A DNA stretch of 60,000 nucleotides from Bugula neritina. Lineage: Eukaryota > Bryozoa > Gymnolaemata > Cheilostomatida > Bugulidae. This document shows, piece by piece, positions 34,801 to 45,988 of this stretch. Within the stretch, counting starts at the first letter, position 1. Each line of letters starts with the position of its first letter. Location of the stretch: positions 11,400,463 to 11,460,462 of the forward strand of contig OZ037770.1 of assembly GCA_964035545.1 (NCBI GenBank). The letters run 5' to 3'. The notes beneath the pieces were generated by a model, which saw nothing but the letters and a program-made list of their open reading frames with translations, did no database searches and was not told where the DNA came from. A program made the translations under genes and the position numbers.

Positions 34801-37800
34801 TACAAGTTGAAAACCTGATGTGATTGCTTTTTTAATAGAATATACATCACAAACATGTTACTTTGATAAGCGTGTTCATAATAAAAGTATTAAACCAGTT
34901 TGAAAAAAATTATTTTGTTATGTAATGGATCACAAAACTACATAATTTTAGACCTGTAGCTTGATGTTCTTCAAGCAACGGGCTGCTATGACTAATTAAT
35001 TTTCTATCATTGCATTTGATTGTTCTACTCATAGTGTATTGGCGAGTTAAAATTATTGGTAATTTAATGTATATTTTAGCTACCTCTGTACAATCAATGT
35101 TATAGTAATATCAATTAGGTTTTAAATTTCACTGAGTTTATAGTAAATTATTGCAACTGTTACATAACATTTGGCTAGTTCTCTAGTTCATTAAATAACC
35201 ATACAAACTTAAATTTACAACATGACAAAACACACAAAGCAAAATTAAAATAAGCATATTATGAACCAATGTAATTGATAAGTGATAATGCTGTTGTAAA
35301 ACATGAATTATCAAATTTAAATAGTTGTTATTACTATTAGTATTACTATCATTATAACAACTATAATCATTATTACTATTACTATTAGTATTAGCATTAG
35401 TAGTAAAAAATGAGTAGAGTTCAACATATACAATCTAGCGTACTATAAAATTAAAAGTAGAAGTAGAACTTCTAAAACTATCATCTGCATCATTATCAGA
35501 ACTATGAGTAATACTAGTAGTTGTACTAAGAGTAATACTAATTATTAATACTAATAGACAATAGTAATAGTATCACTATGAGTATGAGACTTGGGCTGGC
35601 AGTGATTATCAGTATCAGCATCGTCATAGTCAAAAGTTACAAGAATTAGAAGCCATATTCATATTGATATTCTCATTGAGTTATGCATAGTCATATTCAT
35701 AGTAATAGACATAGTCAATCACTGATTGAGTTAATGTCATAGTGATACTCATACTCATTATAATTAATTTATACGATACTCATACTCATAGTTATAGAGT
35801 ATCATAGTCATAGTGACACTTCACCGTGAATTTAATAATAATTTTAATTTAATATTATCATTGTTGCTAATGCGGGCTAGTAAGACATAATATTACCATT
35901 AGTAATGGTAATATTATGTCTTACTCTTAGTCTAACAGCAGCTTTATGAAAAAGTTAAACATAACTGATAACAAAACAAATTTAAAAAATAATACTGTAA
36001 CAACCAATATAATGTATATCAATATGCTAGCAACCTAATTTTCAGCTCACTTCATTAACTTTCCGTGCAGTATTGTGATGAAATAATATATTTATTAATG
36101 GTGACCTTGACATCTTTGTCCAAACGCCTTTCACGTCAAGCCCCGAACCAATTTGTAAAAATTTTGGATTTTTTACTTTTGATTATTTTTTACGAAAAGA
36201 GCTTCAAAATAAATTTAAAAAAAAGTGAGCTGTTGTCCACATGAAAAGAAATATATGAGCCAATTTTCTAAATTCAAAAAGTTACCAGAGGGTCACAATA
36301 TTTTTTTTTAAAAATCTGTATTTTCACGGCAAGCTCTATACGTTAATATAGAAAAATAGAAGACAACTCTTCTTTCAGATTTTTCATGTGCCACGGTCAC
36401 GTCAATATCAGTGCTATTAACACATATATTTTAATTCATTTTTTCTGGTATATTGAGTTGAGATTTTTTTTAAATATTTTGTGAATGCAACTAAAAAAGT
36501 ATGAACTTTTAATTAACAGTAATTGATTTTATCGAAATAACCTGGATGCCTACGATGTTTAAGAATGGCTATCGTGTGGCCCTATGCTAAGTTTATCTTT
36601 GTCGTTTATTTCTGTTTCAGCTGTCCTACGATGTTGAAAAATAAAATGAAAATAAAAGAATTTATACAAGTTATTATTTTACATTTGCAGCAATTTTCTT
36701 CACACCAGTCTTGATTATTTACTTCTTTTACAGGTCTTTGGTTTTATGCAAAAGTGTAAACAATCTGCAAGCTATGACATCATATCTGTATAGCTATGAC
36801 ATCACATATGTATAGCTATGACATCATAGCTGTATAGTTATGACATCATAGCTGTATAGTAATGATGTCATAGCGGTCTAGTTATGACATCATAGCTGTA
36901 TAGTTATGGCATCATATCTGTATAGTTATGGCATCATATCTGTATAGTTATGAAATCAGAGCTGTATAGTTATGACATCATAGTTGTATAGTTATGACAT
37001 CATATCTGTATAGTGATGATATCATATCATTTAGTTATGACATCATAGCTGTATAGTGATGATATCATATCATTTAGTTATGACATCATAGCTGTATAGT
37101 TATGACATCATAGCTGTATAGTTATGACATCATAGCTGTATAGTTATGATGTCATAGCTGTATAGTAATGATGTCATAGCTGTATAGTTATGACATCATA
37201 GCTGTATAGTTATGACATCATGATTATACAAATTAGTCAGACCAAGTAAAGTTGTAGAGCTCAAAACCAGACCTAAAGAAAGACTTGAATTTGTTAATAT
37301 CACAATTTCCACCTCCAGATTTTACCTCACAACTACACCTAGAAATAGATTACTATGTACAGTTTATATTAGTATTTGTTTGTCACCACATTTCTGTTCC
37401 GTGTGCACCATATGTATTGTAATTAAGTGAAATTATCTCCACATAACTCTGTATGCTGATATTTGTTATATACTGTAGGTGGATCTGGTTGAAGGATTTG
37501 CAGAGATTAAAGAGAGAATACAGAGACTGATATCTGTTGAGATACCTAAACTAGAGCTGTGTGATGTCATGTCTCTAAAGGTCAAAGGTTAGTATACTAA
37601 ACTAGAACTGTGTGATGTCATGTCTCTAGAGGTCAAAGGTCAGTATACTAAACTAGAGCTGTGTGATGTCATGTCTCTAGAGGTCAAAGGTCAGTATACT
37701 AAACTAGAACTGTGTGATGTCATGTCTCTAGAGGTCAAAGGTTAGTATACTAAACTAGAGCTGTGTGATGTCATGTCTCTAAAGGTCAAAGGTTAGCATA

Positions 37801-39097
37801 CTAAACTAGAGCTGTGTGATGTCATGTCTCTAAAGGTCAAAGGTTAGCATACTAAACTAGAGCTGTGTGATGTCATGTCTCTAAAGGTCATTAATATTTG
37901 GCATTTTATTTGAAAAGTAACCTCATGTGTGTGAAACTATTGGTTTGAAAATTTTAGTTTCTGTTGAAATAGCCCTGTGTCTAGGTTTACTCAGAGCTTC
38001 TATTAATAGAATTTATACACATACTCACTTTTATATGACATACATATTTTATACATACTCACTTATATATAAGTATACACAGGTACACACATATTCACAT
38101 GTATATTGTAGAAGAGAAGAGAGAAATAGAAATAGACTTGGTTCCTACAGCAGACATGATTATTAGTTTAGATCAAGGAGTGACAACTCCTACTCCTCAT
38201 AAATCTCTCAAACTCTTACAGACTGTTGATGTTTCTAGTTACTGTTGGTCTGTCTGTAAATATGATGGCAACACTTATGTAGGGCTGAGTGGTGGAGCAG
38301 GGATAGACAGAATAGATGATAATTTCAGTGTTTTCAAATCATTCATTTCTCTTACCAATTCTGTAACTGGAATCACAGTACATAGGAACAAGCTGTATGC
38401 TGTACAGGGTATCACCAGCACTAATTGGACAGTACATGTGTATGATCTTACTGGGAAACAGGTGACCAGCTGGTCTCATCATGATAGTAGTTGGGCTGTA
38501 AACAAACTTGCTATTGTTGATGATCAGGTTGTAGTTCCTGATAGAGGCAGTAAAAGACTTACAATTTACTCTCTTACTGGGGAGGTAATTAAACATGCTT
38601 CCTGCCCTCTACTCAGCAATAGTAATACAGCAATATGTGCAGCAGACAGACATTGTGTAGTAGTTTCTGACTCCGGTTCCTTTCAAGTATTTAAATTAGA
38701 CTTGACAACAGCGAAAGTCATCTGGACATGCAAGGATGTATCTCAACCAGAAGGTGTGACCTGCTATAGAAGTAAATATATTCTTGTGACTAACCGCAGC
38801 AGTAAAACCACCATCTGGATACTGGATGTGGAAACAGGTTAGTTGTACATTGGTTAGTCAACTACTGTGACCAATATATTAGTATTTCTCACAGTCTCAC
38901 ACTATAAAATATACTATTTTAAGTACTAGTGATGACACACCAATACATCGTTTCCTGTTACAGGTACACAACTGTCCAAAGTAGAAGATCCAACTGATAG
39001 AGCTGAGAGTGGTGTGTATGATCTTCATGTGTATAAAGACACTCTGATTGTACCTAGATACAGTGAGAAGAAAGTTCTGTTTTACCAGCTAAACTAA
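28876..39097 (+). CDS. TRIM-like E3 ubiquitin ligase, copy 1: RING, two B-boxes, coiled coil, beta-propeller, 604 aa
   Basis: Coding exons: 28876-29027, 29175-29331, 29491-29674, 30535-30716, 30981-31151, 37479-37587, 38112-38837, 38964-39097. Phases agree throughout, giving 604 residues. The C3HC4 RING has C9, C12, C26, H28, C31, C34, C47 and C50. B-box 1 is about residues 73-112 (CDVC, CTVC, CRKH, then HDDTNDDH), and B-box 2 about 132-168 (CPKH, CRVC, CLKC, KHD). Residues 170-320 are mostly helical and charged, a coiled coil. The C-terminal 260 residues contain repeated beta-propeller blades (GNTYVGLSGGAGIDRI, KQVTSWSHHDSSWAVNKLA, HCVVVSDSGSFQVFKLDL). They recall TRIM-NHL proteins without a clear NHL consensus. 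RING and B-boxes predict ubiquitin transfer; the propeller would select targets. Immune, RNA or developmental roles cannot be told apart. It carries seven extra residues (around VTTPTPH) relative to copies 2 and 3. Confidence 0.9.
29747..30135 (+). mobile_element. 389-bp composite retroposon with 11-bp target duplication (copy 1 intron 3)
   Basis: ACCTCTTCAGT at 29736-29746 is repeated at 30136-30146. Between them lie the short inverted-ended element (from about 29755), then a tRNA-like part with A box (GTGGTGGTTAGAGC, 29931-29944) and B box (GGTTGAATTCC, 29979-29989), then a tail. Copy 3 carries the same 389-bp insertion at 53542-53930. Copy 2 shows the empty site near 43210 (ACTACCTCAGTAACTC). 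Confidence 0.82.
34393..34593 (-). CDS. Possible minus-strand exon inside the 5.3-kb insertion (unrecognised)
   Basis: A 67-codon open block (ASRRNFRRRKLRSSQNAARV to THPGV-like and ELTWPAEFSKSHSTAIYIIM) is bounded by acceptor CCAATAG and donor GTTAGC. A second coding-like block on the same strand at about 34109-33982 reads ENHRQLAFITECKLLPPTDD and ends in a stop. An exon near 34200-34148 would have to join them, but the phases do not fit cleanly. It may be a decayed transposon gene. Not recognised. Confidence 0.3.
35879..35925. repeat. Perfect 22-bp hairpin with 3-base loop
   Basis: AGTAAGACATAATATTACCA plus TT (35879-35900), loop AGT, and its exact complement (35904-35925). It lies inside the 5.3-kb insertion, with no neighbouring gene. 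Confidence 0.9.
36773..37221. repeat. 22-bp minisatellite, about 20 units (copy 1 intron 5)
   Basis: Unit TATGACATCATAGCTGTATA plus GT, with variants such as TATGATGTCAT. The homologous place in copy 3 has about 10 units (55266-55496) and in copy 2 only about 1.5 (44513-44546). Confidence 0.92.
37546..37890 (+). repeat. 51-bp minisatellite made of the exon 6 end and its splice donor, 7 units (copy 1)
   Basis: The first unit, CTAAACTAGAGCTGTGTGAT and so on, is the real end of exon 6 and its donor (AAAG then GTTAGT at 37588). Units restart at 37597, 37648, 37699, 37750, 37801 and 37852, the last one truncated. Each full unit carries its own GTTAGT or GTCAGT-like donor. Read in the exon frame, GGTTAG gives a stop, so use of a later donor would truncate the protein. 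Confidence 0.93.
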
Positions 39098-40872
39098 ACA
39101 GGTATTTGACAGGATATTATTCCATCTTGTGGTACATTTATTATATTGTTTATCACACTAGACTCTGTTTGAATACATTTGGTGCTCAACTCTGTGTTTT
39201 CTACTAATGTACATATTTGTGATGATATGTCTGAGATGTACAACTTCTACATATACTCTGTGTCTGTTATTTCTAGACGATTCTCAAAGTTGACTCGGTA
39301 GACTGAGTTCTTCAACACAGAGCTATGAAAGAGTGTGGGAGGCTATATGACGTTTCAGTAACTAACTTATACACCTAAACCTAACTATTTCAAGTAATAA
39401 TTCATTTTCACTTTTATCAAGCCTCTTCCACACAACCTGCAAGACTTCACGGTATTAACTAGCCTGTAACTTTATATATCTAACATGATTTGCATTGAAT
39501 GGTCATGTAGAGATCAATGTGATCCTCATGGTAACTCTAAGTCTAAGTCTACATTTCCTACAGACTGAAATACTATTATATCACAATGTTTATTGTTTAC
39601 TATCAAATACTAACCACTACTACTGCATTAATTTTGCTGTTATAAAGTTGTGTATTTTGACTGATGGCCATAATACATGATTTATTACTTGATTTTTGTC
39701 TACACAAGAATTAACTCCATATTGCTAATTAGATTGTATGTTTGAATTTGATTCTTATTTTCTTTAAATATTCTGTGAAATAAATTGCCTTTTTTGTAGG
39801 CTATAAATATTCTTGATGGGACTTCTGAATGCAACATCACAGAGTTATGTAATAGTTGACTGTATGGTTGTTTTACAGGAATTTTTGAAACATCACATGC
39901 CATGGCATCCTTGTTTGGAAATCGATTTAGGCAGCAAAAAGTTTGGGGTCACTGAGTGCATTTTCCAAAGACTTCTCCAGTTTGGGTATGGACCTCAAAT
40001 GATATTGTTCACTGAACATTGAACTCAGTGACCTTGAACTTTGTGCTACCCTTAACCATAATTTATTAATTTCAACCATATATAGTGCATAGTTTACTAC
40101 ATATTTATGACCTACACTAGAGGTGTCCAAATTCAGGTACCAAAGCTACACGTGATGCCTAACCTTTATACCATTTATTGCTAACATGGTGAGAGCTAGT
40201 CCCTTTGTTTTAAGGTTGTCACATGGCTATCTATTGTAAAGCATAGAAGTGAGGTTTGTAAAACGATGGACAAACATAAAATGATGGGCAAACATAAAAT
40301 GATGGGCAAACTACAATGGCCTGAAGCTATCAGCACATAATATACAGTGTACCCTCTTTATCTCACTAAGCAACAGGTGTAAAGCCTCAATACACACATC
40401 AGCAACAAAACAGGGTCCAAGCTGTTCTCGTGACCTATAGAAATTCGTGAGAAAGGGGTCCTTGAGATCCACTGTATCAAATACTATCTTTTGGGTATAG
40501 GTTTTGTGTGGAAAGATAACTCTGAAGGAGGAACCGATACGTTAATGATGCTGCAACGCTCATCAATAGTGTTATTACTGCGTGTGTTAGTGGGGAATTC
40601 CCCCAGTCCAGGGTAAGCGTTATTTTAATCCCGCATCTGCGCAGAAAGGTCTAACACTAACAGGAACTATAAGTAGTTCTGTAGGTCTTCTGTGACGAGG
40701 TGAAGTTTGCCCCATTAATTGTTTACCAACAGCAATAACTGTAAGTGTTAGCAAACTTGAAAGCGATGTTGATTGTTTTCAAATTTTAGTTTTAAAGTCA
40801 ACTTATTGTAGTTCTATTATCTCTAGTTTCGGATAGTTATACTGATAGTGACACTCATAGTCATACTAATAC
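39098..40872 (+). other. 3' flank of TRIM-like copy 1, part of the duplication unit
   Basis: 39098-39680 aligns with 49555-50100 and 57542-58100. 39873-40045 (GTTTGGGGTCACTGAGTGCA) matches 58590-58740, and 40180-40370 matches 59810-59970. The duplicated block therefore runs well past the gene. No ORF is supported. Confidence 0.7.
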
Positions 40873-41224
40873 TGTAGTAATTTGTGCAATTACTGAGCGT
40901 GAGTTATTTACTTGCGTATAGTTAGCTGGTTATTCTGCTAGCAATTACTAAGGTAGCTGTCGAGTAATTATATTTATTATCCACAATAAAGCATAAAACA
41001 AACATCACATCAAATTATCCTATACATCAGTCAACTACTAACACATGTTACTACTTCAAGCCTCCGCTTACAACAACGTGATATAATGTTAATAGCCCGG
41101 GAAGTGTCACGTGAATCGGAAGCATATCTTCCGGAGCTGCTAATTGGTTGCTACATAAGGGCTAAGTATTCCAAGAGTAGGGAGAGGGCGATTCCCGTAT
41201 TTGTGCGTTGCACTACTCACTACA
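40873..41224 (-). mobile_element. Solo LTR of the same Gypsy-type family
   Basis: 352 bp, reverse orientation, with TGTAGT and ACTACA ends, flanked by the 4-bp duplication ATAC (40869-40872, 41225-41228). It differs from the LTRs at 21310 by several bases. It shares variants with the solo LTR at 58796, for example TGATGTATAGG and GCTAGCAG. Confidence 0.93.
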
Positions 41225-42187
41225 ATACTCATACTCATACTGTTTCACACAGTCTCACTCACTTGACTCATAGTGATAGTCAGTGACAGTCACACTGACA
41301 CTCACTTACAGTGCCACGTCTAGTCTTGCTGTCACACTCACTGCCACAGTGTTTTGATAATGACAATCACAATGATTATGATAACATTTCTCATCATCAT
41401 CAACTGCAAGATACTTGTGATTTAGTTACTATTTGTCAGTCTCGTGATCATCTTCTTCTTGAGTTTGTACTTTACGTTCTCATGATGATGATGCTGGTTA
41501 TCATAGTCATAATCATAATGATGTTGAAGTTTAAATTATCAAATGATACAAATTAAAGTATTAGTAAAGCATATGTTTCGTAATTTTATAAAACTGCTCA
41601 ACAGAACTTATTAAACTTACAGGCTTCTACTGTAGACTGTAGAGGTAGATGCAGTAACAGAAGCATTAGAAACCACGTATATTCATACTTATTTACAATA
41701 GAACAATTTCAACTTCTCCACATTGTATTGAATGTCAATAAAATGTATCATTTTTTGGAATATTGAGTGAATTGCAAGGAAAATCTAATTCCAGAACCTT
41801 TAAAATATTTATTGGCTATTAGTATCAATTCTTAGAATATTTATTAAGTGGACTCCTCTTATTAATTTTTTTATTATGTAATAGCTCTGGACCATTATCT
41901 GCAGGTACTGCAGTATGCAAATGTGTATTTAAATCATGGTATTACAATATATAGTTTATTATACAGCAAGGGTTCATTATTGAAAAGATCGTTTTTAAGT
42001 TTTAGAGAGTGCTTAAAATACATTATATCAGCACTGCAGTTTTATAGTTGAGTCACATTCTACAATCTTTAAAGATATTAAATAGTGAGTCAGAAGAGAC
42101 AAACATAGACTACTAAATTCTCTCATTACAGTGAACTACATGGGATCTGAATACACTGTATAATATGTTCTCCTGTTTTATAATATA
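41225..42187. other. Upstream region of TRIM-like copy 2
   Basis: AT-rich; 41225-41560 contains ACTCATACTCATA and CATAATCATAATGATG words. No block matching the promoters of copies 1 and 3 was found, so copy 2 may lack that promoter. In the leader a 7-codon upstream ORF (ATG at 42140) precedes the start. Confidence 0.5.
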
Positions 42188-43245
42188 GAGTTGAGTGAAA
42201 TGGCTGCAGCAGAAGAAGTTGAGTGTGGATTCTGTTTACTAAAAGAAGGTTTAGAGAATCCCAAATGTCTACCATGTGGTCATGTACACTGTTTACTATG
42301 TCTTACCCGTAATGTTGATGTGAATGACATGATCAGGTGTCCCTGGTGTAGGTAAGTTAGTTTCGTATAGGCAGATCTGAGACATATTGTTGGTAGAAAA
42401 ATAGTGATTTACATCATGTGTTTTAACTTATACTGAATTTTTACATTACGTTTTATATATTTTTAATTACTACTGAATAATCATGTGTCTTGTCACAGGG
42501 AAGTGTTTGATGTGAGAGTAGAGAGTCTTCCATCTGCTGATGTAAAGGACAACTCCGTATCATGTGACGTGTGCACTAAGAAAGGGCTGAAAAAAGTACC
42601 AGCAGTCATATACTGTACTGTGTGCCGTAAACTCTTCTGCAGAAAACATGATGAGGTGATACTTTCATTAAATACTTCTTCAGTTGATATTCAACACTGC
42701 ATACTCTAACTCAGCCTCTGATTACATATTGGTGTACTTGAATGTTGATTTATAAGAAAGCACTGAGAGATCATGTTTCACTTTTATCTGTTTTATCTGC
42801 TCTTATGTAAACTGCACATTTATTTTTAGACTTTGCGTTAGTGGGATTTTTTTATGTTCCTATAAATATTTGTAAATGTTTATATCATGTATTTGCAAGT
42901 TTTGTTTCTTTTCCACTAGATGAATAGTTGTGTTATATTTCTCAGTAAATATATATTCTGTTATATACAGTCACATGATGACACTAATGATGACCACCAG
43001 AAGATGACCATCTCGGACTACAGGATACAAGCCAAGAGACTGGAGAAAAGAGTTTGTCCCAAACACACAGCATATCCCTACATACAAGGATGTAGAGCCT
43101 GTCTTCAGTTATTCTGTATGCAGTGCACATCTCAGACTAACTTTTGTGTTGGAGGTAAAAGAATCTACTGAAAGTTATTTGCTAAACATTGGGAAATTTG
43201 ACAAACTATATTACTACCTCAGTAACTCTTGTAATAAAGCTGCCT

Positions 43246-43330
43246 CCTCTAGGAATCAAACTTCAGTCCTCCAACTAGCAAGCTAACGTGCTACCCATTG
43301 CACTATGAGGGCTACTAGGGTATCACAACA
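43246..43330 (-). mobile_element. tRNA-like SINE fragment (copy 2 intron 3)
   Basis: Read on the minus strand, AGTGCAATGGGTAGCACG is a D-arm-like A box and AAGTTTGATTCCTAGAGG a T-arm-like B box, about 45 bases apart. The acceptor halves pair poorly, so a functional tRNA gene is unlikely. Confidence 0.5.
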
Positions 43331-44908
43331 CTAGAAATCTGAAGCTAGTATAGAGAGATGGTGTACTAACTTTACTTATGGTAGAATTATCTAACTCGTT
43401 ATTTTTAAACTAGAGATTCAGCAGTAGGCAAATCATTCTTAAATTTTAAAATGTAGGCGATTGAACATTTAAGATAAAAATTAGAAATAATGAATGTAGG
43501 GCAATAGTAAGGCATTCATGATGATATATAATAATAATTATTTATGTAGCTATTATTATGTCTATTAGTATAGATAGAAATTTCCAATTTTGTCAAGTCT
43601 GCACAATTAATGCAAAAGTTGTACAAGTAGTGGTTATGAGTGCTGTATTCCGTCAAATCTGAGTGAATTTTTGTAAATTCAAATGTCACTCACTTATACA
43701 GCCTGTCTAAGCTTTGTCACGATTTTGCCACGGTGAAGTTTAGTTTTTATTTTCATTTTAGACTCACCACATCACATGGTTAATCTAGATGACTTAATCA
43801 AAGAGCTTATCAATATAGATGATCTTCTCACCACTGAAGACAAGATGTCTGCTTTCTTCAAACACCTTTCTAAAACTGTGTCAGACTTTGATAATGAGAC
43901 GGAGGAATTGCTGAATATTCTTCATACACAGCGTGATGAACAGGTTGTGTGTTTATAGATAATACTTTCTGTTACTCTGTAATCTACATTCTGTATTCAG
44001 GTGTTAGTAAAGCATTGTAATACTAATATTTAAGAGTAACAGTTAGGTGACTAGCTACTATTCTGAGTAAATTAAAACTCTATACTTGGTTAAAATATGT
44101 GATTTTTACAACTCAATTTTTTATGGAATGTTTTCTCTAATGTGTTGTCCATTTTTTACAATGTGATGATACAATGTATGATGTAGTTGAGTGAAGTGAG
44201 ACTAAAGTATGAGAAACTGGAGAAGGAATTCTTAGCTAGTAGAAAGAAGACTAACGAGGAACTGAACAGATACATGGAGAGAGAAGTTGAAACTGTTTTG
44301 TCTCAACTGACTAACAATAGAATGAAGATAGAAGCTCAACTTAGACAAAACCAACCGGTTAGCAGTGTTCACCATCTGTTAATGAAATATGTATATAATC
44401 TTGTTTTCTTTCTCCCAATCTCTAATCATTTACTTTCTTCACACCAGTCTTGATCATTTACTTCTTTTACAGCGTCATGATTTTGTGCAAAAGTGTAAAC
44501 AATCTGCAAGCTATGACATCATAGCTGTATAGTTATGACATCATGATTATACAATTTTGTCAGCCCAAGTAAAGTTATAGAGCTTAAAATTTGGCTTAAA
44601 GCAAGATCTAAATTTGTGAATGTCACAATTTCCACCTCCAAATTTCACCTTACAACTACACTTTAAAATAGAATATTATGCGTAGTTTATATTAGTATCT
44701 GTTTGTTACCACATTTGTGTTCTGTGTGTACCATATGTATTCTAATTGCGTAACGTTATGTAAACATACACAGCGCTGAGGTCTCTAATTAGGTGAAGTT
44801 ATCTCCACATAACTCTGTATGCTGTTTGTTATATACTGTAGGTGGATCTGGTTGAAGGATTTGCAGAGATTAAAGAGAGAATACAGAGACTGATATCTGT
44901 TGAGATAC

Positions 44909-45418
44909 CTAAACTAGAGCTGTGTGATGTCATGTCTCTAAAGGTCAAAGGTTAGTATACTAAACTAGAGCTGTGTGATGTGATGTTTCTAGAGGTCAAG
45001 GGTTAGTATACTGAACTAGAGCTATGTGATGTCATGCCTCTGCAGGTCAAAGGTAAGTATACTCAACTAGAGCTGTGTGATGTCATGTCTCTAAAGGTCA
45101 AAGGTTAGTATACTAAACTAGAGCTGTGTGATGTGATGTTTCTAGAGGTCAAGGGTTAGTATACTGAACTAGAGCTATGTGATGTCATGCCTCTGCAGGT
45201 CAAAGGTAAGTAAACTCAACTAGAGCTGTGTGATGTCATGTCTCTAAAGGTCAAAGGTTAGTATACTAAACTAGAGCTGTGTGATGTGATGTTTCTAGAG
45301 GTCAAAGGTTAGTATACTAAACTAGAGCTGTGTGATGTCATGTCTCTAGAGGTCAAAGGTAAGTATACTCAACTAGAGCTGTGTGATGTGATGTTTCTAA
45401 AGATCAAAGGTTAATATA
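44909..45418 (+). repeat. 51-bp exon-end/donor minisatellite, 10 units (copy 2), with 153-bp higher-order pattern
   Basis: Units start every 51 bp from 44909 to 45368. Units 1-3 recur as 4-6 and partly 7-8, a three-unit higher-order repeat. Units 3 and 6 have changed to CTCTGCAGGTCAAAGGTAAG, which holds an acceptor-like CTGCAG and a consensus GTAAGT donor seven bases apart. Confidence 0.92.
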
Positions 45419-45988
45419 CTAGACTGTAAAATTCTTGTACTGGTGCACTTTTGTTAAAATATTTAAAATAATCATGTATCTGCATCGAATCTGATAAGTG
45501 CTCTTCATGTGTGTGAAACTGCTGGTTAGAAAATTTGAATATCTGTTGAAATAGCCCTGTGTGTAGGTTTACTCAGAGTTTCTATTAATAGAATTTATTC
45601 ACATACTTACTTTTATATGACATACATATTATATATACAGAATCACCTATATATAAGTATACACACATACACACATATTCACATGTATATTGTAGAAGAG
45701 AAGAGAGACATGGAAGTAGACTTGCTTCCTGCAGCAGACATGATTACCAGTTTAGATCTTCCTAAATCTCTCAAACTCTTACAGTCTGTTGATGTTTCTA
45801 GTTACTGTAGTTCTGTCTGTAAATATGAGGGCAACACTTATGTAGGGCTGAGTAGTGGTGCAGGGATAGACAGAATAAATGAGAGTTTCAGTGTTTTCAA
45901 GTCTTTTATTTCTCTTACCAACTCTGTAGCTGGAGTCACAGTACATAGGAACAAGATGTATGCTCTACAGTATATCAGCAGCACTAAT

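Larger units (their letters stand above)
31219..36557. mobile_element. 5.34-kb insertion in intron 5 of copy 1, short inverted termini, TTTAA duplication
   Basis: Copy 3 has GGTCTTTAAGAATGG uninterrupted at 55047-55061. In copy 1 the left half stops at 31218 and the right half resumes at 36558, with TTTAA on both sides. The ends are inverted: AAGCATCCAGGTTATTT (left) and the complement of AAATAACCTGGATGCCTA (right). A TTAA core fits piggyBac- or Kolobok-like insertion, but no transposase is recognised. The left end (31370-31580) is GC-richer and followed by GTAACT, like a promoter and first exon. Most of the interior is AT-rich and degenerate. Confidence 0.8.

Noticed and set aside
36773-37221. 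CRISPR-like array
   Set aside because: Units are contiguous with no unique spacers, in an intron of an animal gene; a minisatellite.
41086-41286. ORF starting in the solo LTR
   Set aside because: Reads through LTR and simple ACTCATACTCATAC sequence; no gene evidence.
43246-43330. Functional tRNA gene on the minus strand
   Set aside because: A and B boxes are tRNA-like, but the acceptor stem does not pair well and the anticodon arm is unclear. A SINE fragment is more likely.
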